In this document: piece after piece, positions 9,819 through 20,835 of the stretch
How the letters are laid out: each line of letters opens with the position of its first letter
Numbering within the stretch: the stretch's first letter is position 1
Notes under the pieces: generated by a model
What the model saw: only the letters and a program-made list of their open reading frames with translations
The model's database searches: none
What the model was told of the DNA's origin: nothing
Made by a program: the position numbers and the translations under genes
Assembly (NCBI RefSeq): GCF_011397635.1
Contig: NC_064772.1
Coordinates: forward strand, 15,887,035-15,951,034
DNA: 64,000 nucleotides
Direction: 5' to 3'
Source: Epinephelus fuscoguttatus
Taxonomy: Eukaryota; Chordata; Actinopteri; Perciformes; Serranidae

Positions 9819-11200
9819 GTTTCATACTTAAACAAAACTAAAGCCCTGGATCTCTTTCCTCTCTTGTCCTTTTGGTGTGACTGGATCTTGGGCCGGTAAA
9901 GCTCTTAAAAAGTTAGTGTTTTGTGTATGTGTGTGTGTGTGTGTGCGTGCCCACCCGGATCACAGGATTTTTGGTTTTTGAAGTCAAATTTGTCATGCAG
10001 TTACTTGCATTTAACATTTATAATATTTTAGTTGCATGCAACTTGTTGTATTATATTTTGTTAAAATTTTGTATCACATGTACATTGTCAATGCAGTGTT
10101 AAGTACCCGGTAGCTTTCAGAGTTATGCTTTCAAAGTAGTTTCCCTAACACTAGTTGTTTGGTGGTAACAAGAATAAAAGGGCATATTTTGCTGCAGCTG
10201 GCTTATAAATTAGAGCAGTGGTCTGCACCTTTCTCCTAAAGGGAACATTTTCATACCACTGAGTAAACTGACGACTCACTAAGTGAAATATTGTATGGAT
10301 ATTTCACATTATATTTGATGTATAACAATAAAAGTACACAACAACTAATAAACTGTACAAATAGTGAACTTAACGACTGCAGGATTATTTCCTGGGAATG
10401 CTGCATCAGAGATTATTTTTTCTGTTATTTTTTGTAACAGTTTATACCATTTTCTGTCTGTATTATATATATTGTTTTAATTTTTTCCAAGGACACATAC
10501 TAAATAGGCTTCTTGTGTTTGACAAATTCAGTGTTTTCTTCTCTGCCATGCTTGGCCATTGTTTTATTAGCTCTTTGGTTGCTTTAACAGCGTACTTTTC
10601 TAGTGCAGGTCGAATCTGTGAAGCAGAGACTGAAAGCTCTGTGATTATAGTTTGTGTTAAGGTCCTCACCGCACTCTTATCCTGTGGGATTTTTTTTTTT
10701 GAGTTAATATTTTGAATAACAATCTGAAACTATCTAAAGAAAAACTATTTAATTTAGTTTCCATCACAGACATGAATGAATCCTACCATGTAGGCCTACG
10801 GGGTTCGTTTTTTTTTTTTTAGGTGTTCTTACACTCCTTAAAATCAAGAAGGCCTCATGACCCCCTGTGGAACTTTGGCGCCCTCTAGTGGAGGTCAGGA
10901 CCTCAAGTTTGGGAACCAGTGGATAAGAGTGAACATTTAACAAGCAAGCCAGCTCAGTTTATCTTTCTTTATATGTTTGGCACAGGTTGTGGTTCATCAG
11001 TCGGTTCCATGGTGTACAAATTACCGATGTATTTCATTGCATACTGCATAACTAAAAACATGTTGTAACTCGTGGCAATGAAAGATAATGCATTCTGCAT
11101 GATAGACAAACTAACGATTTTCTGCACATGGAATAAAGACATGCTTGAAAAACTTGAGTGCGCTTCTGCTAGATAAAAGACTGAGACTCAGCACCAGCCC
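9819..11200. other. Intergenic, simple repeats only
   Basis: It holds a short TG/GT microsatellite near 9919-9946 and the common teleost motif 'cctcaagtttgggaaccagtg' near 10900-10921, which looks like the end of a hAT-type MITE. The 105-codon open frame at 10398-10715 is T-rich, low-complexity and shows no splice or motif support. Confidence 0.45.
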
Positions 11201-11501
11201 GCTCCACTGAATGATGATGTGAGCCATCATTAGATTAAACATTTGTTGGTTTTCATGTAATTTAGCATCCCCATTCTAAAGAATCCCCATGTTTTACTAT
11301 AACACAGCTCATGTTTCAACTCACTTTCCACGTTTTTCATTGTTTTGAATTCACAAAAAATGTGGCTAAAATCACAGTGTCTATTCAATGTTAGACTTTT
11401 ACTTACTAAAAATAATTGTAAATTCACAAGCAGTTGTGATGCAGAGACATACTTTGAGAGAAGGAAAATAACTCACTTTAACTTTCTTTAGAAATGTTGC
11501 T

Positions 11502-11507
11502 TTTATT
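11502..11507 (-). terminator. Polyadenylation signal of lectin copy B
   Basis: AATAAA on the minus strand, 78 nt past the stop codon, at the place conserved among the lectin copies. Confidence 0.6.
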
Positions 11508-11584
11508 TGATCCAAAATTGAACAGCAGGCATGTTTACTGGTAACTCAAGTTGACTTCCAAACATGACTTTCATATACATTTTA

Positions 11585-12089
11585 TTACTTCATGCCTTTG
11601 GATTTGGCAGAGTTCCAGATTTCATCACATTCCCTGTTCACCACCAGTTTGCCGTCATTGGTCAGTTGAAGACGGCACATGTTGCAGTCAGATTTGGCAG
11701 AGTTTGTGTGCCACCTGGGTTCATCACACTTGTTGTACATGACCAGGTTGCAGTCAGCCTGCATGCACAGGCGCTGAGCGTCTGATCCTTTGGTTTCAGA
11801 CTCCCACAAAGACGTCCAGCCATAGATGACAAAGTTACCATCCTCCTGCAGGCAGAAAAGAGACATTTTACTTAAATCAGAATGTGCATTTCCAAATACC
11901 TGCTCTTTTACTTTTGCATTTACTTTGGTACAGACTAGTGTGCATGTATCATGCAACCTGACAGGAGTCTTGAGTGCACAAATAGTGTAAGTTACTCACC
12001 TGGAAAACAGCCTTATACTCCCCGTTGTTGGATATCAGGTAGTCCCCCCTGCGGAGCTCATCATTTTTGGACAAGAAGTTCCTGCTCAT
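11585..12089 (-). CDS. B-type mannose-binding lectin, copy B
   Basis: Exons 12000-12089 (30 codons from ATG) and 11585-11845 (86 codons plus TAA) give 116 aa, the usual length of pufflectin-type fish lectins. Splice sites are GTGAGT and CTGCAG, phase 0. Two mannose-binding motifs are intact: QEDGNFVIY, whose Gln is the last codon of exon 1, and QADCNLVMY. The third position (QLTNDGKLVV) is degenerate. Six cysteines lie in exon 2. No signal peptide is seen, so secretion would be non-classical, as in relatives. The last 196 nt of coding sequence are nearly identical to copy C while intron and flanks are diverged. Probable role is carbohydrate recognition in mucus; this is inferred from the family. 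Confidence 0.92.
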
Positions 12090-12358
12090 GATTCTGCAAC
12101 AAAAAGAAAGTCTGTGCTATGTCCATTCAAACACTGAAAATACATTGAAAATATGCTTTGTGAGTTGGTTTGCCAGTATAAATGGTTGTAATCTTTCTAC
12201 TCACAGTACCCACAATAAGCCTTAAGCACCAATTACAAACTTAATTTCAATAGCAGAGATTTAACAGTGAACTGCAACAACTCTTAAATTGTTATTATAC
12301 TGCTCTTGCACTAAAATATATGAATCCATCCATCAGTATAAAAGTACAGAGTACTTAC

Positions 12359-12410
12359 AGGGTTGAGTGTCCCGTTCCTGTCAGACTGCAAGCAGAGGAA
12401 GAGGAGTGAA
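12359..12410 (-). other. 5' untranslated exon of lectin copy B
   Basis: It ends at a GTAAGT donor (12353-12358) and lies just downstream of a TATATAAAA box. It is similar to the equivalent exon of copy C (shared 'gtcagactgcaagcagagga'). The 5' end is approximate. Confidence 0.6.
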
Positions 12411-12435
12411 GTGCAAGATGTGAAATTCACTCCTT

Positions 12436-12444
12436 TTTTATATA
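12436..12444 (-). promoter_or_regulatory. TATA box of lectin copy B
   Basis: TATATAAAA on the minus strand, about 30 nt upstream of the inferred start of the untranslated exon. Copy C has the same box at 23284-23292. Confidence 0.6.
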
Positions 12445-12727
12445 CCACAGCTGGGTGTGGAGAGAGAGGGGGGGGGGGAATCAAAGGGGAGTGCCATGCC
12501 CCTCTTTTTCTAATCAGAACTGAATGTTCCTGAACTGCCTGAATCCCCCTGTAACAATGCAGGGACTGTTTTTTTATGACATAAGCATGATCTTTGAAGG
12601 GTGAGATGCTGAACAAGAGATACATCTTGAATATTCTTAGACATTAATCAGTGCTCCAGGAGCTTTATCCATCTGTGATATCACTACTCATGTTCATTTA
12701 TCAAGAGATGTAATAGACATGCCTGAG

Positions 12728-12920
12728 ATTGGGGCATCGGTGGTTTAGTGGTAGAGCAGGCGCCCCATGTACAAGGCTGTTGCCGCAGCGGCCCAGGCTC
12801 GAATCCAGCCTGTGGCCCTTTGCTGCATGCCACTCCCTCTCTCTCTCTCTCCCCCTTTCACGCTTGTCTGTCCTATCAAATCAAGGCTAAAAATGCCCAA
12901 AAAATATCTTAAAAAAAAAA
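12728..12920 (+). mobile_element. tRNA-derived SINE with 13-bp target duplication
   Basis: Box A-like TGGTTTAGTGGTAGAGC and box B-like GGCTCGAATCC lie in a tRNA-like head, followed by a body ending in a CT-rich stretch and an A tail. The direct repeat AGACATGCCTGAG flanks it at 12715-12727 and 12921-12933. The homologous flank of lectin copy C (around 23590-23620) has no insertion, so this SINE landed after the B/C duplication. Confidence 0.88.
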
Positions 12921-12999
12921 AGACATGCCTGAGCTTGACGTGAAGCTTTCATGATTATAAGCTGGATCAGCAAAGATGTGGTGTACTCCACTTTATTTC

Positions 13000-14810
13000 G
13001 CATATGCGCTATTCTACATCATCACCCACCACAGTGTCTGGTTCTCCTCAATGCTTCTGCCTCTTAAAAGGAAGTTTATCTTAGGCGTAGGTGGTATCAC
13101 AGTATACCATGGTATTTAGAGATCAGAATGGTATGATTTTCAATACCTTTACAATACAGCCACCCCTCTTTCTATTAACCACAGAGGTCAGTCTCCGGTC
13201 TCTACTGGTGGAACAGGCAGCTGAGCTGACAAGCATGGTGACTCTAAGTGGTGTGGATAACAGAACAGGAGTGTCAACGGCAACAACAGAAAGAGACTGC
13301 TGGGAGAAACAGCATATCTTCACATCTAACTCAATGAATTAAGGGTTTATTCCAACCTAATCAGAGTTGGCGACTGTTGGAACAGTGCACTACCTAACTA
13401 GATGACTAACAAGACAAACTAAGACTGTTTTGGTAAATCATGTTTTATTTCTGTCGAATTTGAGTTAAGTGTGTCTCACAATGAGTTAACAAGGCAGTTA
13501 AGCTAGTCTCAGCTTGGTGTACGAGAAAAACTTGAATTCAGAAAATGTATGGTTGTATTTTTCTTTTCAATATGTGTACGAATATTACCTTTCATGACAT
13601 TTTGTGAGTTTATATTGGTTATTTATTAGACTGAGAAAGTGGGGGATCCACTTTCAACAGCTCTACAGTGAAATACAATGAATCAATGTATGGGAAACAC
13701 TGGGCTACTGTATGAAGCATGTACAAATGCCTGTGCTCATCCAGTAGGCTTTTCCAGAAAGCTGCACACCCCAGCTTTAAAGCACACAAAGACACTGCTG
13801 CTAGACAACAGCAGGAGTCACCACAATGGCAAGAAACAACAAGGCGTGGTTAGTGGGTGAGTGGGGAAGGCCAGTGTTCAGCCCCGACAAAATATCGCAA
13901 AAATGTTTTAAAAGAAACTGTAGTGCAATAAACAATGTTTTGAAGTCAATATAAAGGGGGTTTATAGGCAAGTGTTAACCTTGCCACAACAAAATAAAAA
14001 CAAGAACTATATATATACAATAAGTAAAGATCCACCAGAATTATGTTTATATACACATCACTCCTGACTGGGTGACATCTCTGACACATCCATCAAATAA
14101 AAGAAAATGTAGGCTAACCTCAAAGTCTGTTGCACACCACTTTGAGGAAACATGGTCAACCTGGACCTCGTAGCAAAAACAGTGCATACTGTTTTCAGAC
14201 TGATCATGCCCCAGGCAACTGCAGAGCCGGTGAGTTAAGTGAGAACAGGTGGTTGGATGTGTGGGGCAGCCAGGTGATGGGGAAAGAGGACAAGTCTGAG
14301 GGCATCTAGTGGATGGATAAAGAATGAAGGGGCCTTGATCAACAACAGCAAAGCCGATTACAGGGTCGAGTCATATGAAATAGAAACCATTGTATGTTAC
14401 CTGCCCAGCAGGAAACAACAGACAGACTTGCCAGTGACTGGCAGGTGAACATGGTGAAACATTAGCACAAGGAGATACAGGGTAAAACAGAGCTAAAAGG
14501 GTAGTAAATATTGGACTAACATTCACCAAGTTGACAGAAACACAACTCCAAAGAATCTTAATGTTGCTGTGTGTCAGCTGGTGATTTATTATGAAACAGC
14601 TGGTTAATTTGAGATTGGGTCCATTTTGAAAAACATGTCCAGTATGCATGTGAAGATTTGCAGTAAGATGTAAATTCTCTGTAGATCATCTGGAGGGCAG
14701 TGTGACAGGGGGTCACACCAACTGAAAACTGTTGTTATCTATGAAGTCTGTACTTGGTAGATTAGGAGAACTGAAGAAGAAGAAGTTGTTGTTGTGTCTC
14801 GTCAAGTATG
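13000..14810. other. Intergenic, no gene recognised
   Basis: Unique-looking AT-rich DNA. Open frames of 60-92 codons here have no splice context or recognisable motifs. No RNA gene seen. Confidence 0.45.
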
Positions 14811-14814
14811 TTAA

Positions 14815-15325
14815 TGTTATTCATGTTCATGTTTAGTGTTTCATATTTTATGTCATGCCTTAGTTTAGTTTCATGTTTAGTCCTTTGTTGTCATGAGCAC
14901 TTTATGTTAAGTTAAAGTCACTCATGTCCAGTCTCGTCGTGCACTTCCTGTTTTATTTTGTACTCACCTTTTCCCTCTCGTTTCAGACCCTGACTTCCTC
15001 CCTTTGTGTGATTTTCCCGCCATTGTGATTGTCTACCCCGCCCCTGATTGGTTTCACCTGTGTTCCCCTACCTCATGTATAAACAGTCCTTGTCTCCCTT
15101 TGTCTTGTTCAGTCTGTGTGATGCCAGGTTTTCATGTTATCAGGTTTGATTCTAAGTTGTGATATTTTTTTATCCTCATTGTGAGTGTTTTGTTTTGAAC
15201 TTAGAACAAATCCTCCTTGAGAGCGCCTTTTGTTTAAATTAATTTTGCCAAGTAAAATACTTTGTTAAACCTACTGCGAGTCGTGCATTTGAGTCCACCA
15301 GTTTCATGTTTGAGGTCGTTACATG
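14815..15325 (+). repeat. Interspersed teleost repeat, class unresolved
   Basis: The segment has the look of a dispersed fish repeat: T-rich 'catgtttagt' repetitions, then a GC-richer core around 'ccccgcccctgattg' and a 3' part ending near 'cgtcgtgcatttgagtcc'-like sequence and 'cgttaca'. I recall this kind of sequence as common in percomorph genomes but cannot assign it to an LTR or non-LTR family. Confidence 0.4.
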
Positions 15326-15464
15326 TTGCTCCTCAGGGAGCCTTTTCTCTGTAACCTTGTCTTGTGTGTTGCACTGTGAAACGCTCCTTCTTGTACAAGA
15401 AAATAAATTCTGTTAAACTTATTTCGGCTCCCGTCTCTGTTGTTTTAAAGGTCATTACAAAGAA

Positions 15465-15729
15465 ATTCTTTTGACAGGACGACACTCCCATATCACATTT
15501 CCTCCAAATACAGTGCACGCTCACAGCTGATCTCACTGTATAAAGTAAGCTCTTGGGTATGCACTATTGCCTGAGCCCAGCTGCCAATTTATTCTTATGA
15601 AACTGGAGAAATAAATGAGACCAGATAAAAAGTCAGCTTCCACCTCCCTTCGAAGTTCGACCTCAAAGAATACGTGTGATGAAAATATATTAATCTTATC
15701 TCAGAGTACAGACTGATGTCCTTCTTGCT
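15465..15729. repeat. Duplicated intergenic block, second copy, left part
   Basis: Matches 8747-9010. Similarity stops exactly where the hAT-like element begins (15730) and resumes after it (18005). Confidence 0.65.
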
Positions 15730-16473
15730 GAGTGGTTCTCTACCTTTTTTTGTGTTAAGGAGCCCTAAACTGAAACACATAAGGTCATGGACCCCACACT
15801 GATAAGATTTCCCTTTAGGAGACTCCATCTGAAAAGATTTTGGTTGTTACATGTAGATCTGATCAAGACCATCATTTTACAGTTGTCTAACTATAAATCA
15901 GAATAGCCACTCTAAAGACCAAGGGCAGGTCTTGGGGTCCTCCTCCAAGAAATTTTGAGCATCGAACACTACATTTCCTGCATTCTGGTGGATTTCTATG
16001 CAACGATTTGTGCTTTATCAATTTAGAATGTCAGGGTACTTAGTTGTTTCATCTTATTTCCATTTTATGCCAGACTGCAACTATTTCATGGTTGCACACA
16101 ACCACCACCAACTTCACCGGTGGCATTGCTGCCTCCATAAGTTGTGTTGCTCATCAAAATAAAAGTGCTATTAAACTAGTCCATACCCACTGAGTGCACA
16201 GTTGCCCACATACAGTTTCACATGGTGTGTTTTAGGGTACAGTACACTACAGTAGAACCATTGCCAATAGTGGGATAGTTAGTGGGCTAAAACTGCACAT
16301 TAGTAGTTGAGGTAGCACGTTGAAAGGCAGATAGTTAAAGTCATTGCCTTATAGAAGCTCAGTTTTAGTACATTTTCCAACTTTTGCCAAGAGGGAACTT
16401 TAGATATTGGTCCCTAGATTATGTTCACCGAGTTTCACACAGATCGGTCAAACTTCCTAGGAAGAAGTCGATA

Positions 16474-17047
16474 TTAAAGGCGCTGTATGTAAGAATGTGG
16501 CCAAACAGTTACTGCACTCAAATTCAAAATACTGCCGTGAGTCATGTCCGCCCCCCCCTCCCCTACAGATTCGAGGCTGCTGGACAGCGGCACGCTGGAG
16601 ACTGATTTGTTTGCCCACGGGTGCGTCGCCGCGTCCTTGATTTTTGGTTTTCCAGTGGACCATTCGAGCAAGTCCGGCTTCTCTGCTGCTAACGCTGCTG
16701 CCGGGATACCGCTGAGGAGGAGCCGGCTGCTAATGCTATGTACCGGGACACTGCTAATGCTGCTTGCCGTGCTGCTGTAGCTCAGTCTTAACTGTAACTG
16801 ATGCTGAGACTCTACTGACTGTGTGACTGGTAGATGGCGGTGGGTGGCGCAACAGGCCAAAACACAAATTCAAAACATAAACATGATTTGCGGACCGTAA
16901 ATTTTTTTTTTTAAATGCGAATATTCTGACTGTACTATTGTTGTCGGTGAGATCAGTATGTTATATGAACATTATTCCTTAGTCTGTGACATATTAGGAG
17001 GATTTTATGACTATTTGCTTTAGATTTCTTACATATAGCTCCTTTAA
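16474..17047. mobile_element. piggyBac-type MITE nested in the hAT-like element
   Basis: Bounded by TTAA at both ends (16474-16477 and 17044-17047), with imperfect inverted termini of about 18 bp (AGGCGCTGTATGTAAGAA at the left, TTCTTACATATAGCTCCT at the right). The GC-rich interior (16550-16860) has open frames on both strands, but they look like by-products of base composition. Confidence 0.65.
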
Positions 17048-17880
17048 GTGTTTTTCAAAACAAAAATGGCGGAAAAGCTATATAACAGGAAGTTTGGCAA
17101 ATTTGTTCCTCATGAGGAGAGGCATCTCTGTGCAAAGTTTCATGTCTCTACGACATACGGGGCATGAGATATGCCCATTTGAAGTTTGCAATTTCAGTCA
17201 GTTGCTATAGCGCCCCCCTTTGGCCAATTGATGTAATATTGCTTCATTCGCATCCTCCCATGACCCTCTACCACTGTGCCAATTGTCAGTGAGGAGAAAA
17301 ACATGGAACAGACACACCCACAGACAGACAGAGTTTTCGCCATTATAGTAAAAGATAAAAATAAACAAAATAAAATAAATACATAAATAATAAATTAAAT
17401 TAAAAAAAAAAAAAATGAAAAAATAATATAAGGTGAAAAAAGAGAGTTGATCTCATCTAATTAATGGCACCAGCTGACTGACTCATCACACCTGGTAGTA
17501 ATCTACAGTAAGCTTCAGGCTTTGATTGTCGGTATTTGACGAGTTGGGAGCGACAAGTTGAATGATGTCTGTTTGAGGTGGATTAACGTGCGTGCACAGT
17601 GTAACTCTGCTGCTCGGCTACAGCTGATGTCCGTTTGAGGTGGATACATAAACACGCATGCACAGTAACTCGTGGGGTGAATGCATCGACTTTGTAAAAG
17701 AATATACTAATAATAGTGTAATTTTTAGAAAAAGTAGCTTTGTCACCTACCTATGCCAATCCTCAATGCCTATGTGCAGTTTGACATAGATTGACCACGT
17801 CAGTGAGTAGAAAACGTGGAACAGACGCACCCACAGGCAGACAGAGTTTTCATCATTATATAGTAAGATATTGAGGGGGT
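17048..17880. repeat. Two related dispersed repeat fragments
   Basis: Both 17255-17350 and 17790-17875 end with the same motif, 'cagtgag.agaaaa.' then 'acagacagagtttt', a common 3' end of teleost dispersed repeats. A second pair, 'gatgtctgtttgaggtggat' near 17565 and 'gatgtccgtttgaggtggat' near 17625, shows local duplication. No coding potential. Confidence 0.5.
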
Positions 17881-18004
17881 ACGTATATGCCTAGCCTATG
17901 CTTATAACTCTTAATTGGGCACTTGCATGCAGCTCATCATGGGACCCCCTGGAACTTCATCAAGGATCCCTGGAGGTCTCCAGACCCCTGATTGAGAACT
18001 ACTG

Positions 18005-18350
18005 TTCTACCCTACAGGCAAAATACAGAGTAAAAGGTACAATTTTAAATGTAGATGATGAATTTTAGCTTATAAAAGTCTACACATGATACATTTTCTC
18101 ACCATAAATTCAATTTTTGGCAGTGAATTCAACACTTTTAAAGATGAGCTACACCCCTGATAATGTTTTTCTCACCACAGAGATACAAGATAAAAAAAAC
18201 AGACATGTGAGACAATCCAATGAACAAAAGTCTAGAAGCTTTTTGCTGTGTCATTTGCCTGTATTTTCAGTTTAAACTGCACAATGCTATAAAAGGTCAT
18301 GTGAAAAGATGGCATTAAGTGGTTGATGAGATTTTGGAAACACTGTAGAT
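18005..18350. repeat. Duplicated intergenic block, second copy, right part
   Basis: Continuation of the match to 9040-9400 after the transposon insertion. It shares the 'caccataaattc.attttggcagtgaattcaaca' region. Confidence 0.65.
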
Positions 18351-19486
18351 GTCTTTATTTTATTCAAAATTTAATCAGAGGCTAAAACCCTTGAGATGCA
18401 CATCTCATTTTCAAGGTCCTTTAATAAGTACACCAGAGACACACACTTTATGAAACATTTTCTTAGTACAGTTGAGAGTCAAGATGTTTTTGTCAATGCC
18501 AAATGAGTCCCACTGCATGATGCAGCTGAATACTTAAAGTTTAGTCCTACCAGGATTCAGGTGTTTGGATCAGTGTCCTTCTCCTTGGAGGTTGGTTTTA
18601 TGGAAGCAGAGGCAACTTGATTTCTCCTGCGGGTGGCTCGCCATCTTGGTTTTCCAGCTTCAGGTGTGCAAACACCTGAAGGACCCTCCAAACTAAAACC
18701 TGGCCTGTTGTACATGTAAATGTTTAGGTCTTACATATTTCATGACAAAATAAAGTACCTGAGGAGGTCTAGCACCTAAACATAGGTTATCGGTAAATTA
18801 ATTCTGAACCACACCCCAAAATGGCGGCGCCGTTCACCTCAGTTTACCAACAAAGCTAAACTTGACCATGCCGGTTACATGGACACGTTACATTACAAAG
18901 GAAAAATGGACGTTCCTCCAAGTTGTTTCTTTTATTTGTTTGCGAATTCGCCCCGCTCATCTCCTTCTATCCGCTGCTCTGTCTCTGTTTGTTGCCTCTC
19001 ACCAGCAAGAGCCGTTACATGCTTAAAGCTACGTCGTATAATAAACGCATGTGTGTCTGTGTCACTCTGCACTTACACCACCTCCGCGGTTGAGTGAAAT
19101 GTAGCGCAGCCAAATGTTTCTGTGGACAACTACTCTCTGATTGGTGCGCAATCCATTTGCGCTTTGATTGGGTAGCTCTAGTCTCACAGTCAGCCGACTA
19201 CTGCAGGGTTTCCAACTCTCATGCGTCTGGCATGACTGTCACTCTCTCACGGCCATTTAAGAAATCTCACTCTAACCGTCACCGAGTCCTTTTTTTTTTT
19301 ATTTTTTTTTTTTACTTCCAGCCCATTGTGTGGCTTGACCGGACCACATACTGGATGTCCACTGGATCCGATTCTGCCGCGGCACGGACTCGCTCCATTC
19401 CGTGCCGGGCGTCAATGTCCACTGCAACTGAAGCGGCGTGTATGGCTGGAATTGTCACGGGATAATTTGCGGAAACCCTGGAGGTG
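18351..19486. other. Intergenic, no gene recognised
   Basis: Mixed-composition DNA with a GC-richer patch at 18810-19250. Open frames of 72-123 codons overlap on both strands without splice signals or known motifs. I do not call a gene. Confidence 0.4.
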
Positions 19487-19846
19487 CAGGGCTGGACTGG
19501 GCCAAAAAAAAAATGGCCCTGGCATTTTTGGCCATGGCGGCCCACTATGATTGGTGAAATGCCATACGCACACACTACGCTGTTACCAAAATTAGCTAAA
19601 ATAAATCTCAGCAGTACCCTAAGTACCCTGGAAGAGAGTACCAAGGCTAGAAAATCAATGTGCTCATTCACTTCTCATATACATCCTGGTGGTAGTAGAT
19701 GGCCCCGTACACAATACCTATGGTGAAAGCACTTGACAAAGAACCTCTACAAGATTTATCATTTCAATTTTTAATAAAATGTGTACAAGTAGGCCTACAA
19801 ATAAGATACATAAATGTCTGCATTTTTTTGTCCCAGTCCAGCCCTG
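19487..19846. mobile_element. hAT-type MITE, 360 bp
   Basis: Perfect 15-bp terminal inverted repeats: CAGGGCTGGACTGGG at the left and CCCAGTCCAGCCCTG at the right, a signature of a hAT subfamily. No transposase. The flanking 8-mers are too diverged to confirm a target duplication. Confidence 0.8.
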
Positions 19847-19911
19847 TACACAGGTCATTGAAAGTCCTTGAATTTAGAACCCCACGAACCCCCCTTAAAA
19901 TCTTTCTGTTT

Positions 19912-20090
19912 GGGGCGCTGGTGGCTTAGTGGCAGAGCAGGCGCCCCATATACAAGGCTGTTGCCGCAGCGGCCGGGTTCGACTCCAGCCTGTGGCCCTT
20001 TGCTGCATGTCACTCCCTCTCTCTCTTCCCCCTTCACGCTTGTCTGTCCTATACATTAAAGGCTAAAAAGCCCCAAAAAATATCTTTTAA
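19912..20090 (+). mobile_element. tRNA-derived SINE with 15-bp target duplication
   Basis: Same family as 12728-12920. The direct repeat AAAATCTTTCTGTTT flanks it at 19897-19911 and 20091-20105. Box A-like TGGCTTAGTGGCAGAGC and box B-like GGTTCGACTCC are well preserved, suggesting a fairly young insertion. Confidence 0.88.
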
Positions 20091-20439
20091 AAAATCTTTC
20101 TGTTTGTCACAACAGGACATATTACTGGATTTTTCAAGCAGATGACTATACTACCATAGATTGATGAAATCGACCTTGATCTGCGCCGTAAAACAAATAT
20201 ACGTCTATGGAAGTGTGTGGGGCTTAGGCCTATAGATAGGAATATATAAACGTACACTCATTTCTTCTGTTTGCCACATGTGCATATTAACTCTTTTAAG
20301 GTAAAAAAAAAAGTGTGATCACGCATGTACAAGCAGATATTACATCACAAGCTAAAATCACCAAAATGACCAAAGTTGGCAACCCTGTTCAAAACACACC
20401 CAAAACACACATTAAACATGGCTTGATAGAGACAATTTC

Positions 20440-20835
20440 AAGCACAAGTACACAAATCAGCTTCACTATAACTCACAGCATTCACAGACAAAACACTTGT
20501 CTTTATCTGGACACATTTTCCCCACAAATACAACATGCTAATGTAATTAGCATAGGCTTATGGCATTTTACATTGTATAAATTAGCCTAACGGCCAGTGA
20601 ACTTTTCCTGTTCTCATATGAAGCCAGGGACAACAGCAACATTTAACAAGTCATGTTACAAAATTGTCTCCATTACAACTCACAACGTTCACTGACAAAA
20701 CAACTGTCTTATACCAAACACATTTTCCAGACAAACATAAGATGCTAATGTTATTAGCACAAGCCTATGGCATTTTACATTGTGTAAATTAGCCTAGCGA
20801 CTAGCAGAGATTTCCTCTGCTCATATGAAGCCAGG
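20440..20835 (+). repeat. Two-copy tandem repeat, period about 210 bp
   Basis: Units at about 20440-20635 and 20650-20835 share 'tggcattttacattgt.taaattagcct' and 'ctcatatgaagccagg'. No open frame spans it. It may be part of a longer transposon end. Confidence 0.65.

Larger units (their letters stand above)
15730..18004. mobile_element. hAT-like non-autonomous element, 2.3 kb, composite
   Basis: Ends are inverted: GAGTGGTTCTCTACC at the left and GGTCTCC...GATTGAGAACTACTG at the right, close to the CAGTGGTTCTCAACC ends of hAT elements. Flanking 8-mers TTCTTGCT and TTCTACCC match at 5 of 8 positions, consistent with an old 8-bp target duplication. It splits a block that is continuous at 8747-9400. 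It holds nested repeats and no transposase frame. Confidence 0.6.

Noticed and set aside
10398-10715. 105-codon plus-strand frame
   Set aside because: T-rich and low in complexity, with no splice sites, promoter or family resemblance.
11585-11956. Continuation of the lectin B exon 2 frame into its intron (123 codons)
   Set aside because: The CTGCAG acceptor at 11846-11851 and identity with copies A and C show that the coding exon starts at 11845; the rest is intron.
12728-12800. tRNA gene
   Set aside because: Box A and box B are present, but they form the head of a SINE with body, A tail and target duplication; no cloverleaf with anticodon is evident. The same holds for 43250-43330 and the other SINE heads.
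16474-16860. 128-codon minus-strand frame
   Set aside because: It lies inside a TTAA-bounded MITE with GC-rich interior; it is a composition artefact.
19094-19671. Overlapping frames of 119-123 codons on both strands
   Set aside because: They overlap each other and a hAT-type MITE; no motif or splice support.
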